Notes: a model not told the origin generated them from the sequence alone. Counted from the stretch's first letter, positions 17,030 to 25,558 are shown. The stretch: DNA of 64,000 nt from Paenirhizobium daejeonense (GCF_014280875.1 NZ_JACLAL010000005.1:186001-250000), one strand, 5' to 3'. Program-made: numbers and translations.

Positions 17030-17431
17030 ATGCTGTTTATCACTCGTCTGCGGGCGGCGCTGGCCGCCTGGGATGTCATCCTGCTTGCCATCGCCCTTAC
17101 GGTCGCGGGGTTCCACGTCTGGCCGGGCTGGCTGCGGCAGGCGCGGGAGGCCGGCGCGCTCGGAGAACGCCTCGTCTGGCAGGAGAGGCAGCGCCGGGCG
17201 GATCTCGACCGCGAGGCGGAGCGCGTGGCGGCGCAGACCAAAGTCGATGCTGCCGAACGGCTGCTGCTCGATACGCAGGCCGCCGGCGCCATCCGTATCA
17301 ACGAACTTGAAACAGCCATTGCCGAGGAAAGGAAATCCGATGCGGCGTCATCTGGTGGGGCTGCTGGCGGCAGCTCCTGCACTGCTATTCCTGAGCGGGT
17401 GCGGAACGCTCTCAACAGCATCGGCCGTTGA
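17030..17431 (+). CDS. Rz-like inner-membrane spanin
   Basis: ATG 17030 is preferred over an upstream GTG because AGGAGA at 17017-17022 is well placed. The 133-residue protein has one N-terminal membrane segment (about 15-32, VILLAIALTVAGFHVW) and then a charged alpha-helical stretch (about 40-105) rich in Arg/Glu/Ala, the layout of an i-spanin. The Rz1-like lipoprotein gene begins inside it in another frame at 17340. Together they would fuse inner and outer membranes in the last lysis step. The spanin genes are 3 kb from the endolysin gene. Confidence 0.75.
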   Translation: MLFITRLRAALAAWDVILLAIALTVAGFHVWPGWLRQAREAGALGERLVWQERQRRADLDREAERVAAQTKVDAAERLLLDTQAAGAIRINELETAIAEERKSDAASSGGAAGGSSCTAIPERVRNALNSIGR

Positions 17432-17630
17432 TACGCGGCCGCGGCTCGCTCATGTGCCGGAGAGCGTGATGCGCGACTGCGATCCGGCGACTTACATTCC
17501 TGCCGGCGCGGATCAGGACGTCCGATACCGGTTGTGGGGGCAGGATCGACAGGCGCTGGCGGACTGCCGGGCGCTGAATGCGGCAAAAGGCGCGGTCATT
17601 CGTGCATATCAGGGACAGGAGACGAAATGA
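17340..17630 (+). CDS. Rz1-like outer-membrane spanin lipoprotein
   Basis: A 96-residue protein whose start lies within the Rz-like gene in a different frame, overlapping it by 92 bases. The N-terminus RRHLVGLLAAAPALLFLSGC is a lipoprotein signal with lipobox LSGC (Cys20). After cleavage about 77 residues would remain, with two further cysteines. The nested arrangement is diagnostic of spanin pairs. It ends four bases into the next gene's start (ATGA). Confidence 0.75.
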   Translation: MRRHLVGLLAAAPALLFLSGCGTLSTASAVDTRPRLAHVPESVMRDCDPATYIPAGADQDVRYRLWGQDRQALADCRALNAAKGAVIRAYQGQETK

Positions 17631-17977
17631 GTTCTGAGGCACTGCTGGCGGAAATGAGCGTGGAACTCAGGCACCTGCGCGAGGATATCGCTGAGATGAA
17701 GCGGGAAAACAAGGAGCGGCAGGACAAGGCAGACGAGAGCCGTGCCAGACTGCATCAACGGGTCGACGCCATGGCCGACCGCGTGGGCGCGATCGAGGGC
17801 AGCCACCGAACAATGACGGGCACGGTCGCTGACATGAAGCAAGTGACGGATGAGGTGCGGCGCTGGAAAATCATGGGGATGACATCGCTCTCCATCGCCG
17901 GCATCGGCGCGGCGGCATTCGGGGCGACGTTTTCGGATACGATCCGATGGGCGGTGAAAGCGCTGCTGGGGCGGTAG
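17627..17977 (+). CDS. DUF1515-like coiled-coil protein with C-terminal membrane segment
   Basis: A 116-residue protein: residues 1-80 are a heptad-rich coiled coil (VELRHLREDIAEMKREN) and residues about 85-103 a hydrophobic segment, followed by a basic end. The pattern fits DUF1515 proteins of rhizobial phages. It is coupled to the Rz1-like gene by a 4-base overlap and so may belong to the lysis cassette, for example as an anti-holin or a spanin partner. That role is inferred. Confidence 0.65.
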   Translation: MSSEALLAEMSVELRHLREDIAEMKRENKERQDKADESRARLHQRVDAMADRVGAIEGSHRTMTGTVADMKQVTDEVRRWKIMGMTSLSIAGIGAAAFGATFSDTIRWAVKALLGR

Positions 17978-17984
17978 CCTGCCG

Positions 17985-18074
17985 TTAGCTCATCGCGTTG
18001 ATCACTGAAAGCGCTAGACCTGCCAATGTCAGCGTCATCAGCGTGATTATGAGGGCTATAGTGGCCCACTTCAT
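17985..18074 (-). CDS. 29-residue membrane micropeptide
   Basis: The reverse-strand frame from ATG 18074 to TAA 17985-17987 encodes KWATIALIITLMTLTLAGL followed by a short polar end, one membrane segment in total. Its ATG overlaps the stop of the upstream Cys/His gene (ATGA), so translation by coupling is plausible, though no good ribosome site is visible. It is too short for usual gene finders. It is proposed on composition, coupling and position only. Confidence 0.4.
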   Translation of the reverse strand: MKWATIALIITLMTLTLAGLALSVINAMS

Positions 18075-18226
18075 TTGCGATGATGCGGGTAGTGTTCTCG
18101 GCACCACCAGCGGGACGGAGCCGCAACATTCCTGGCGTAGCCCCACGCTCCCCAGCGCTTGCAGCCATCGTGCTCGCAGTAATGATCCTCGTGGATGTTG
18201 TCCGGTTTCGACGTCTCGTCGCTCAT
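18071..18226 (-). CDS. 51-residue Cys/His mini-protein
   Basis: ATG 18226 follows GAGGTGAAT on the reverse strand and comes two bases after the stop of the SRAP gene. The protein has the motif HYCEHDGCKRWGAWGYA and a later WWCREHYPHH, that is C-x4-C-x(n)-C-x2-H, a likely single zinc knuckle of a kind often seen in phage-encoded small proteins. It is probably co-transcribed with the SRAP gene. Function unknown. Confidence 0.6.
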   Translation of the reverse strand: MSDETSKPDNIHEDHYCEHDGCKRWGAWGYARNVAAPSRWWCREHYPHHRK

Positions 18227-18228
18227 AT

Positions 18229-18942
18229 TCACCTCGGCAGCAAAATCAGTCGGTCCTCGGGGAGGGGGCGCTGCAACTCTCTGGCCGATTCCCACGGTTC
18301 TGTCAGCCATTGTTCGACCTCGTCCGACTCGGTGAGGAGAACGGGCATCGCCTTTTGATGGATCGCCGCCACGACGTTATTCGGCTCGCAGGTGAGGAAT
18401 GCGAAGAGGTCGGTGGTTATCGGCCCTTCCTTGACCTTTCTGACGCTTGTCCACTGCGGCACCCAGATCCCGGCGAAAAACATCAGTGGTTGTTCCGGGC
18501 TGCGGGCAAACCATGCGTTGGGCGTTCGGCCGCCCTCCGGTTTGTTGGCAGGGTCTGGCTCGGCAAAGCGAGTGACCGGTACGACGCAGCGGTGCTCGAC
18601 GCCGAGCCAGCGGGTCCAGTGTCGGCTTTTGGTGTTGCGGACATTTGTCGTTCCGCCGTCCGGCTCCATTTTCAGCAGTTCGTCAAAGTCGACGTCCTTC
18701 CCCTTGGCTCGCAACTTGTCGGCCCGTTTTGTCGCCGCCTCATAGAGGGCTTGCGATGACGACGGCAGTCCCCAGCGGACGCGTGCAAGTTCCCGTCCTG
18801 CCGGCGTGTTGCGCACGATAGGTGCGAGCTGATCCGGATAGACGTCAAACGACGGCTCGAGGTTGCCGACATTCCCGACCATCGCGCGGGTGATCGCGAT
18901 GATGGCCTCCTGATTCGTGGTGGCGTTGTAGAGATTGCACAT
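18229..18942 (-). CDS. SOS response-associated peptidase family protein (SRAP/YedK-like)
   Basis: A 237-residue protein with the catalytic Cys2 directly after the initiator Met (MCNLYNAT), required for crosslinking to abasic sites in single-stranded DNA. The Asn/Arg block (TTNVRNTKS), the Glu in VTRFAEP and the His in AAIHQKAMP are in the expected order; the last motif is HQKAMP rather than the usual HxRMP. YedK/HMCES proteins shield abasic sites as DNA-protein crosslinks. Carriage by a prophage next to the attachment site suggests a DNA-repair cargo gene. Confidence 0.85.
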   Translation of the reverse strand: MCNLYNATTNQEAIIAITRAMVGNVGNLEPSFDVYPDQLAPIVRNTPAGRELARVRWGLPSSSQALYEAATKRADKLRAKGKDVDFDELLKMEPDGGTTNVRNTKSRHWTRWLGVEHRCVVPVTRFAEPDPANKPEGGRTPNAWFARSPEQPLMFFAGIWVPQWTSVRKVKEGPITTDLFAFLTCEPNNVVAAIHQKAMPVLLTESDEVEQWLTEPWESARELQRPLPEDRLILLPR

Positions 18943-19132
18943 GCCGAGCCTCCAGCTTCGGGAAGAAGTTTAGGGCGAGTGTGGCGGCAGGCAAGGGATG
19001 GAGATGTCCTTTTGTGTTGGGATCAAAAGGACAAAACGGTTTACAAAAATTTCGAATTCTGCAGCAGAAAACGGGCGGTTGCCTGTAAACGGATTGTGCA
19101 AAAAGTCATAAAACTCAGCGTTTCGCTGTAGG

Positions 19133-19178
19133 CCTTCTAAGCAGGTTGTCGCAGGTTCGATTCCTGCAGGGGTCGCCA
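19133..19178 (+). other. Prophage attachment site: 3' half of tRNA-Arg(UCU)
   Basis: The sequence from CCTTCTAA (anticodon loop with TCT) through the T-arm (GCAGG TTCGATT CCTGC) to GCCA at 19175-19178 matches the 3' half of a tRNA, and its layout resembles tRNA-Arg(UCU) of other bacteria. Upstream of 19133 the anticodon stem no longer pairs, so the 5' half is absent. Such 46-base tRNA ends mark the distal junction of prophages integrated into tRNA genes. The intact tRNA and the integrase should flank the left end. Assignment to arginine is an inference from the anticodon loop. Confidence 0.75.
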
Positions 19179-19263
19179 TCATTCAGACAGTTTGCCGAAT
19201 CTTAACCTGATCTTCGCACTGCGGACCCTAGCGCTTTTCAGGGTCTGAACAGCAAAATTTTCT

Positions 19264-19836
19264 TCAAAGCGCGTACCACCATTTCGGATTATCTGCAGAC
19301 TCCATCTTGATCCAGACGAGGTCGACCTCGTTGACCCGCTTGATTGCGTCGCTGCGGTTGTCCAGAACGAGGTCTGCAGTCCTTGTTCTGACCACGACGA
19401 CAGCATGACCCTGGCCATTCGGGGTGCGTCCGATGGCGAGCCGGACAGAGCGGGCAGGCAGGCCCGCCTCTATCAATTTTCTTCTCTTGGTAACAGCGTA
19501 GTCGTCACAGTCGCCGTAACGTGGGGACAGCGTCCATACATCCAGCCCGTTTCTGTCGTTTCGTGGCGCAATCCTGTGGTTTACGCTTCGGTTGATCGAG
19601 GCGATGTCGACGGCAACGCTGGCGCTTAGGCCCACTTCCTTAGCGCCCTGTTTCGGGGCGCATTCTTTGGGCATCTGGATGCAGAAGCGCACGAAGGCAT
19701 AGGGCGCGAGAGTGGCCGCTTTTTCCTCCAGGAATGAGGCGGCTGACAAGGCCGAGCGCTCGGCCGCCCATACTGGCAAGTTGTGGGCGGATGTCAGGAT
19801 GAGGGCGGCAGTAACGCAAATACATACGGCACGCAT
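19264..19836 (-). CDS. Bacterial transglutaminase-like cysteine peptidase (BTLCP)
   Basis: A 190-residue protein with a signal peptide (residues 1 to about 24, ending VWAA) and the BTLCP core: Cys110 in YGDCDDYA, His144 in GQGHAVV and Asp159 in LVLDN. The family is periplasmic and in other bacteria such proteases (LapG type) cut surface proteins; in rhizobia the substrates are mostly unknown. No c-di-GMP partner gene (LapD type) is nearby. It is the first chromosomal gene after the attachment site. Confidence 0.85.
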   Translation of the reverse strand: MRAVCICVTAALILTSAHNLPVWAAERSALSAASFLEEKAATLAPYAFVRFCIQMPKECAPKQGAKEVGLSASVAVDIASINRSVNHRIAPRNDRNGLDVWTLSPRYGDCDDYAVTKRRKLIEAGLPARSVRLAIGRTPNGQGHAVVVVRTRTADLVLDNRSDAIKRVNEVDLVWIKMESADNPKWWYAL

Positions 19837-20436
19837 CGCATGCCTCCGACTGTGAGCGAATCATCGGCACACGATCAGGCTCCGTGGAACGGTGCAGTCC
19901 GCGGCAGAATCATCTCTATGGAAACGGCGAGAAAGATAGTGAGCGCCCGTTCCGGGCTTACGCCCGGTCGATGAAGGCTCTATTCTTTTTCTGTTTTGTG
20001 CGAGGCCTTAAGGCTTCGAGTTTCGGCGGTCGCTATCCCATGAGAGGGGTGCATATTCCCGGCGAAAGTTTCACGAGGCATGTCCTCAAACAGCGCCCTC
20101 TGTTCGAGCAGAGGTTTGTATTTGTTGTCATATTATTGTTCCTCCCCACCGTTCAGGTGATCGGGAAATCTGCGCATTTCCAGCTGGCTTTGTGAAGCCG
20201 CCTGATAGGGCTAACGATGGATATAATCCTTTCTATGTATTGGCCGGGGAAGACTTGAATTCAACACCCTCAACGGGTTAGGCGCACTTTGACTATCAGT
20301 GAACGCCCTTGGCGCTCGCGGAATGGTCGCGTTTGAAACCGGTGTAAGACGGATTTGATATCGGGGCGCTTTAGCAAGTATTTACCAATCTTGAGCAAAC
20401 CCTTGGAGTGTGAAACCTCGCAGAAGAGAGGCTCCC
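19837..20436. other. Intergenic region with a possible small reverse-strand gene
   Basis: No convincing gene fills these 600 bases. On the reverse strand an open frame ending at TAG 19980-19982 reads like protein (YKPLLEQRALFEDMPRETFA, then NMHPSHGIATAET); its only in-frame ATG at 20081 gives 33 residues. A GGGGAGGAA ribosome-like site and ATG at about 20130 lie in a different frame, as if a base had been lost or gained. A hairpin CCGGGC-TTAC-GCCCGG (19952-19967) lies beyond the stop. Confidence 0.35.
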
Positions 20437-21192
20437 ATGGCAGGCAATACCCAGACGAAACGCACGCCGCGTAAACGCAAGAAAACTGCAAGCCGACATA
20501 GCGCGGGCAGTATCTGGCCATGGCTGGGGGCGCTGCTTGTTGTGGCGGGCGGAATCGCGGCTTATGACAACCGTGGTAAGCTGCCTGCGCCAGTCGTGGC
20601 ATACCTTTCCGGAAAGGAGAGGTCGCAGCTGAGCCCCTCCAGGACTGAGGTTTCCGGCAAGCCGGAACTTAAGGAACGACAGGCCTCGCCAAATGCCGTC
20701 GCATCCGCTGAAAAGCCGAAACAGGAAGCGAAGCGCCCCAAAGGTCCCATTCCGCCTGAACCGGTCGGTGGCGCAGCGATCAATCAGGTTGCAGCCAAAC
20801 CGGCGGCAAAGGATGAGCGCAAGGCGGATACAGTCCTGCTCGGCAAGGGGTTTTCCGGCAAGTTTTATTTCTGCGGAACATCGGGATTGGATAACTGCGT
20901 CTCGAGCGGCGACACCTTCTGGTATCACAAGACCCGCATCGCGCTTGCCGATGTCATTGCGCCCGGGACCGAGGAGGCCCGTTGCCAGCAGGAGCGAGAG
21001 AAAGGCTTTGCCGCCAAGGTACGCTTGCGCGAGCTCCTGAATGGCGGCGACTTCGAGTTTTCCTCGCTCAGGGGACAGGACGCCGGGGGAATACGAGTCG
21101 TGGCGCGCGACGGTCGTTCGCTGGGATCCATCCTTGTGTCGGAGGGGCTGGCAAAGCCCCGCATGGGCAAGCAGGATTCCTGGTGTCCCTGA
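20437..21192 (+). CDS. Membrane-anchored thermonuclease-like (SNase) protein
   Basis: A 251-residue protein from ATG 20437. A basic N-terminus (KRTPRKRKKTASRH) precedes one membrane segment (about 28-45), then a Pro/Lys/Ala-rich spacer, then a staphylococcal-nuclease-like domain (about 135-251: TRIALADVIAPGTEEA, later ILVSEGLAKPRMG). The arginine and glutamate corresponding to Arg35 and Glu43 are present, but the position of Arg87 is unclear (GGIRVV rather than YGR), so catalysis is not certain. Cys pairs in the domain suit an extracytoplasmic location. Confidence 0.75.
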   Translation: MAGNTQTKRTPRKRKKTASRHSAGSIWPWLGALLVVAGGIAAYDNRGKLPAPVVAYLSGKERSQLSPSRTEVSGKPELKERQASPNAVASAEKPKQEAKRPKGPIPPEPVGGAAINQVAAKPAAKDERKADTVLLGKGFSGKFYFCGTSGLDNCVSSGDTFWYHKTRIALADVIAPGTEEARCQQEREKGFAAKVRLRELLNGGDFEFSSLRGQDAGGIRVVARDGRSLGSILVSEGLAKPRMGKQDSWCP

Positions 21193-21230
21193 AGCCTGTG
21201 TTGCCACTGATGGATGACAGGTGGAAATGC

Positions 21231-21269
21231 AAAAAAGCCCGCCGGTATCAATCCACCGGCGGGCTTTTT
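21231..21269. terminator. Bidirectional terminator between nuclease gene and aapP
   Basis: GCCCGCCGGT (21237-21246) pairs with ACCGGCGGGC (21255-21264), with AAAAAA before and TTTTT after. It can therefore end transcription from both the nuclease gene and the converging aap operon. Confidence 0.9.
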
Positions 21270-21288
21270 CGGAAAGTCAGTTTTCGGA

Positions 21289-22062
21289 TCAGTGCAGGAT
21301 CTGGCTGAGGAACAGTCGGGTGCGCTCGTGTTGCGGATTGTCGAAGAATTCGGCCGGAGAATTCTGTTCGACGATCTGGCCCTGGTCCATGAAGATCACG
21401 CGGTTGGCGACCTGGCGGGCGAAGCCCATTTCGTGGGTCACGCAGAGCATCGTCATGCCTTCTTCGGCAAGTCCGACCATAGTGTCGAGCACTTCCTTCA
21501 CCATCTCCGGATCGAGCGCTGAGGTCGGCTCGTCGAACAACATGATCTTCGGCTTCATGCAAAGTGCTCGAGCGATCGCCACACGTTGCTGCTGGCCGCC
21601 GGAAAGCTGGCCGGGATATTTGTTAGCCTGTTCCGGGATCTTCACCCGCTTGAGAAAGTGCATCGCGACTTCCTCGGCTTCCTTCTTGGGCATCTTGCGA
21701 ACCCAGATAGGGGCGAGCGTGCAGTTCTCTAGGATGGTCAGGTGCGGGAAAAGGTTGAAGTGCTGAAACACCATGCCGACTTCACGCCGCACTTCATCGA
21801 TCTTCTTCAGGTCGTTGGTAAGTTCGGTTCCATCGACGATGATGTTGCCACTCTGATGCTCTTCGAGACGATTGATGCAGCGGATCATCGTCGATTTGCC
21901 CGAGCCCGAAGGGCCGGCGATGACGATACGTTCGCCCTTCATCACCTTGAGGTTGATGTCGCGCAGCACGTGGAAATCACCGTACCACTTGTTCATGTTG
22001 ATGATTTCGACCATCACGTCGGTGTCGGAGACGGTCATCTTGGCAGGTTGTGTGTTAGCCAT
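21289..22062 (-). CDS. aapP: General L-amino acid ABC transporter, ATP-binding subunit
   Basis: A 257-residue ATPase from ATG 22062: Walker [10 protein letters not shown] at 50-58, Q-loop FQH, signature LSGGQQQR at 153-160, Walker B IMLFDEP at 173-179. It powers uptake by the AapJQMP transporter of rhizobia, which takes up a wide range of L-amino acids and influences efflux. It is the last gene of the operon, 17 bases after aapM. Family and gene order leave little doubt. Confidence 0.95.
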   Translation of the reverse strand: MANTQPAKMTVSDTDVMVEIINMNKWYGDFHVLRDINLKVMKGERIVIAGPSGSGKSTMIRCINRLEEHQSGNIIVDGTELTNDLKKIDEVRREVGMVFQHFNLFPHLTILENCTLAPIWVRKMPKKEAEEVAMHFLKRVKIPEQANKYPGQLSGGQQQRVAIARALCMKPKIMLFDEPTSALDPEMVKEVLDTMVGLAEEGMTMLCVTHEMGFARQVANRVIFMDQGQIVEQNSPAEFFDNPQHERTRLFLSQILH

Positions 22063-22079
22063 AGCGGTGTTTCCCTGAA

Positions 22080-23237
22080 TTATCGTTTGTGGCCTGTGTC
22101 GAGATGCCGCTCCATGAAGGCGGAGTATCGCGACATGCCGAAGCAGAATAGCCAGAAGATGAAACCGGCAAAGATCAGGCCTGTGAGCGGCGTTACGGGG
22201 GTCAGCCAGTTGGCGTCGCCGAAGCTCGCCTTCACGATCCCCAGCAGGTCGTACATGTTGATGATCGAAACCAGCGAGGTGTCCTTGAACATGCCGATGA
22301 AGGTATTGACGATGCCCGGAATGACAAGCTTCATCGCCTGAGGCATGATGATGAAAGTCATTTTCTGCCCGTAGCTGAGACCGAGGGAATCGGCACCTTC
22401 GTACTGACCCTTCGGGATCGCCTGGAGCCCCCCACGGATGACCTCTGCCATATATGCTGAGGCGAAGATGGATACGCCGATCAGCGCGCGGAGGAACTTG
22501 TCGATGTTGTTGCCGGGCGTCAGGAACAGCGGCAGAAGCACGCTGGCCATGAACAGCACGGTGATGAGCGGAACACCACGCACCAGTTCGATGAAGCCGA
22601 CGGATGCCGCCTTCACGATCGGCATTTTTGACCGACGCCCGAGAGCAAGCAGAATCCCCACCGGCAACGACACGACGATGCCGACGAAGGAGAGGATCAG
22701 CGTGACCATCAGCCCGCCCCATTGGGTCGTCTCGACGTGGCTGAGGCCGAGGTAGCCGCCAAGCAGAAGGACATAGGCCAGGATCGGCAGAGCGACCAGT
22801 AGCAGGATTGCGTTCAGTCCCTTGCGAGGGAAGGACGGGATTAGCATCGTGGTCAGCAGACCGACGAACAGCATGGCGATCAGGATCGGGCGCCAGAGCT
22901 GATCGCGGGGATAGGACCCCACCATGAACTGGGTGAACCAGTCGCCGACATACGCCCAGCAGGCACCGCTCCACCCGTCGGGTTGCGTGCCGCCTTGGGC
23001 GATCGTGGCGCAGGCCGCGCGTCCGTCGCCTTTCCATACCGCCGAAAGGAAGAGCCAGTCGATGCTTGATACGATGAACCAGATGATCACGATGCCGAAC
23101 AAAACGGACATCAAGCTGTCGAGCGGTGTTGCGAAGAGGTTCTTTCGTAGCCAACCACCGGCAGAGCTGTCGCTCGACGGAGCGGGCAGGGCAGGAAGGA
23201 AATCGTGTCTTACGTAGGAAACGGTGTCATTGCTCAT
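22080..23237 (-). CDS. aapM: General L-amino acid ABC transporter, permease subunit
   Basis: A 385-residue inner-membrane permease from ATG 23237 ([14 protein letters not shown]). It has several N-terminal membrane segments with a long periplasmic insert holding three cysteines (around 82-105), then the His/Glu/Gln-type permease core with the EAA-like loop [21 protein letters not shown]. It pairs with AapQ to form the translocation pore. One base separates it from aapQ, implying tight coupling. Confidence 0.95.
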   Translation of the reverse strand: MSNDTVSYVRHDFLPALPAPSSDSSAGGWLRKNLFATPLDSLMSVLFGIVIIWFIVSSIDWLFLSAVWKGDGRAACATIAQGGTQPDGWSGACWAYVGDWFTQFMVGSYPRDQLWRPILIAMLFVGLLTTMLIPSFPRKGLNAILLLVALPILAYVLLLGGYLGLSHVETTQWGGLMVTLILSFVGIVVSLPVGILLALGRRSKMPIVKAASVGFIELVRGVPLITVLFMASVLLPLFLTPGNNIDKFLRALIGVSIFASAYMAEVIRGGLQAIPKGQYEGADSLGLSYGQKMTFIIMPQAMKLVIPGIVNTFIGMFKDTSLVSIINMYDLLGIVKASFGDANWLTPVTPLTGLIFAGFIFWLFCFGMSRYSAFMERHLDTGHKR

Positions 23238-23238
23238 C

Positions 23239-24432
23239 TCAGCGCTCCACCAGGGCCATCTTGGCATTGAACCAGTTCATGAACAGCGATGTCGCGAGAC
23301 TGATCGAAACGTAGATCGCCATCCAGATCGCGATGATCTCGATCGAGTGACCGGACTGGTTGAGGATCGTTCCGCCAACGGCCACGAGATCGGCATAGCC
23401 GATTGCCACCGCCAGAGACGAGTTCTTGGTCAGGTTGAGATATTGCGAGGTGAGCGGCGGAATGATGATCCGCAGCGCCTGCGGCAGTACGACCAGACGG
23501 GTCGTGAGGCCTGAGCGGATACCGAGCGCGGAGGCCGCTTCGCTCTGCCCCTTCGACACCCCCTTGATCCCCGCCCGCACGATTTCAGCAATGAAGGCTG
23601 CGGTGTAGAAGGAGAGCGCCAGATACAGCGACAGGAATTCCGGGCCTATGACGGTCCCGCCCCGCATGTTGAACTTGCCGAGTTCAGGAATGTCGAAGGT
23701 TACGGGGAAGCCGAGTGCGGCGAACACTACTAACGGCAGTCCGATGATCAGCACGATGTTGACCAGCAGAACCGGCGGGCGACGACCGGTCTGCAATTGC
23801 CGCGTGTTCGCCCATTTCGTGTAAACGATGGCGACGACGATCCCGATAATAAACGCGGCGAGTACGGCCCAATCGCCTTCGCCGAATACCGGTGCAGGCA
23901 TGTAGATGCCGCGGTTGCTGATGAAGATGGAGAGCGGCAACTCAAGAGAGGCTCGCACATCCGGAAGCAGCGACAATACGCCCTTGTACCAGAAGAAAAT
24001 GACCAGAAGTGGCGGAATGTTGCGAAAGACTTCCACATAAACGGTCGTCAGGCGCGCTATGAGCCAGTTGTTGGACAGTCGGCCGATGCCGACCAGAAGG
24101 CCGATGATGGTCGCGGTGACGATGCCGCAGGCTGCAACGATCAGCGTGTTGATGAAGCCGACAAGCAGTGCTCTGGCATAGGATTCGTCGCTCGAGTAGC
24201 TGATTGGCGTCTGGGCGATGTCGAAGCCTGCGCGACCGTTGAGAAAGCCGAAACCGGCTGTCATGTTCGCTTTCTGCAGATTTGCGACCACATTGGACCC
24301 TGCAAACCAGAAAAGCCAAACTATAGCTATGACCGTCAGCGCTTGATAGACAAACTGTCGGACAGCTGGATTGTAAATAAATGATTGTATCGGGCGGCCA
24401 GCGCCGTCTCCGTTGGTGGCGACCACTGCCAT
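23239..24432 (-). CDS. aapQ: General L-amino acid ABC transporter, permease subunit
   Basis: A 397-residue permease with about eight membrane segments. The core loop ([20 protein letters not shown], then [10 protein letters not shown]) is the EAA motif that contacts AapP. Large members such as this one are typical of the Aap/Bzt subgroup. It follows aapJ after 97 bases that contain a strong stem-loop, so expression may fall relative to the binding protein. Confidence 0.95.
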   Translation of the reverse strand: MAVVATNGDGAGRPIQSFIYNPAVRQFVYQALTVIAIVWLFWFAGSNVVANLQKANMTAGFGFLNGRAGFDIAQTPISYSSDESYARALLVGFINTLIVAACGIVTATIIGLLVGIGRLSNNWLIARLTTVYVEVFRNIPPLLVIFFWYKGVLSLLPDVRASLELPLSIFISNRGIYMPAPVFGEGDWAVLAAFIIGIVVAIVYTKWANTRQLQTGRRPPVLLVNIVLIIGLPLVVFAALGFPVTFDIPELGKFNMRGGTVIGPEFLSLYLALSFYTAAFIAEIVRAGIKGVSKGQSEAASALGIRSGLTTRLVVLPQALRIIIPPLTSQYLNLTKNSSLAVAIGYADLVAVGGTILNQSGHSIEIIAIWMAIYVSISLATSLFMNWFNAKMALVER

Positions 24433-24484
24433 GCGTTATCCCCTGTTCGCAGCCGTTTTTGGCTGTCTTCTTCATTTATTGTCA

Positions 24485-24514
24485 GTGGGAAGGCGCCGAG
24501 GCGCGCCTTCCCAC
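24485..24514 (-). promoter_or_regulatory. Intercistronic stem-loop between aapJ and aapQ
   Basis: GTGGGAAGGCGC (24485-24496) pairs perfectly with GCGCCTTCCCAC (24503-24514) across six bases. No T-run follows on the reverse strand, so it is more likely to protect the aapJ message from 3' decay or partly attenuate than to terminate fully. This is common after genes for periplasmic binding proteins, which are needed in excess. Confidence 0.75.
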
Positions 24515-24529
24515 GAATGCCAGTCGCTA

Positions 24530-25558
24530 TTAGCGGATCGGCGGAGCGTACTGCAGACCGCCCTTGGTCCACAGGGCGTTCAGGCCGCGCTGGATCTTCA
24601 GGTTGGAGCCTTCACCGACGTTGCGTTCGAAGCTCTCGCCGTAGTTGCCGACCTGTTTGACGATGTTGTAGGCCCACTTCTCGTCAACGCCGAGATCCTT
24701 GCCGATCGTCTGGTCCTTTTCCTCGCCGAGGAAGCGTTTGATGTCTGGGTTGGCCGACTTGGTCATCTCATCGATATTGGCCGAAGTAATGCCGAATTCT
24801 TCAGCCGCAACCATGGCGTAGTGCGCCCAGGTCACGATGTCGAACCACTTTGAATCGTTCTGGCGAACGGCCGGACCAAGAGGCTCCTTCGAGATGATTT
24901 CCGGAAGGATCACGTGATCGGCTGGGTTTGAAAGCGAGAGGCGGATCGAATACAGGCCCGACTGGTCGGTCGTGTAGACGTCGCAACGGCCGGACTGATA
25001 GGCGGCGTCGACTTCTTCCTGCTTTTCGAAAACAACCGGCTTGTATTCAAGGTTGTTCGCCTTGAAGTAGTCGGCAAGGTTGAGTTCTGTCGTGGTGCCG
25101 GACTGTACGCAGACCGCAGCACCCGAAAGTTCGAGCGCGGACTTCACGTTCAGGCTCTTCGGAACCATGAAGCCCTGGCCGTCATAATAGTTCACTGCGC
25201 GGAAATCGAAGCCAAGCTGTGAATCGCGGCTGATGGTCCAGGTAGTGTTGCGGGCGAGCATATCGACTTCGCCGGACTGCAGCGCCGGAAACCGGTCCTT
25301 TGCCGAAAGGGGCGTGTACTTGACCTTGGTCGCATCGCCGAAAACTGCTGCAGCGACGGCCCGGCACAGATCGACGTCGAGGCCAGTCCAGTTGCCGGAG
25401 GAGTCCTGCGCGCCGAAACCGGCGAGATTCGAGCCGTTCACGCCGCACTGAACGAAGCCCTTCGCCTTCACGTCATCAAGCACTCCGGCATTGGCAGCCG
25501 CTGCGCCGAAACCGAGAACTGCGGCGCCGAGCGCGGCGGACAGAATCTTCTTGTTCAT
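24530..25558 (-). CDS. aapJ: General L-amino acid ABC transporter, periplasmic binding protein
   Basis: A 342-residue protein from ATG 25558, with a signal peptide (KKILSAALGAAVLGFGAAAA, cleavage about residue 23). The mature part has the family-3 solute-binding pattern (GVNGSNLAGFGAQDSSGNW, then GLDVDLCRAVAAAVFGD, then LQSGEVDMLARNTTWT). It captures L-amino acids in the periplasm for AapQMP. First gene of the operon, with a promoter candidate at 25660-25688. Confidence 0.95.
   Translation of the reverse strand: MNKKILSAALGAAVLGFGAAAANAGVLDDVKAKGFVQCGVNGSNLAGFGAQDSSGNWTGLDVDLCRAVAAAVFGDATKVKYTPLSAKDRFPALQSGEVDMLARNTTWTISRDSQLGFDFRAVNYYDGQGFMVPKSLNVKSALELSGAAVCVQSGTTTELNLADYFKANNLEYKPVVFEKQEEVDAAYQSGRCDVYTTDQSGLYSIRLSLSNPADHVILPEIISKEPLGPAVRQNDSKWFDIVTWAHYAMVAAEEFGITSANIDEMTKSANPDIKRFLGEEKDQTIGKDLGVDEKWAYNIVKQVGNYGESFERNVGEGSNLKIQRGLNALWTKGGLQYAPPIR

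Larger units (their letters stand above)
1..19178. mobile_element. Mu-type contractile-tail prophage, right-hand part
   Basis: A continuous block of phage morphogenesis, lysis and cargo genes runs from the left edge to a tRNA 3'-fragment at 19133-19178. Gene order from the partial joining protein through the fibre assembly protein follows phage Mu genes 36/37 to 49/50. Capsid, packaging, replication and integrase genes are not in the window. The tRNA fragment at the end suggests site-specific integration into a tRNA gene rather than Mu-style transposition, so only the tail module is Mu-like. The left boundary lies outside the window; the right boundary is inferred from the fragment and from the switch to rhizobial chromosomal genes. 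Confidence 0.9.

Noticed and set aside
1..19178. Tailocin or gene-transfer agent instead of a prophage
   Set aside because: The joining-protein gene at the left edge, holin/endolysin/spanins, cargo genes and a tRNA attachment site favour a prophage; head genes would settle it but lie outside.
18970..19182. 70-residue reverse reading beginning MMATPAGIEPATTC
   Set aside because: The pattern PAGIEPATTC is the well-known false translation of a tRNA 3' end; it supports the attachment site instead.
21289..23154. 621-codon reading that would fuse aapM antisense-frame sequence to aapP
   Set aside because: Only the last 257 residues are AapP; the first part is the aapM gene read in the wrong frame, with no homology.
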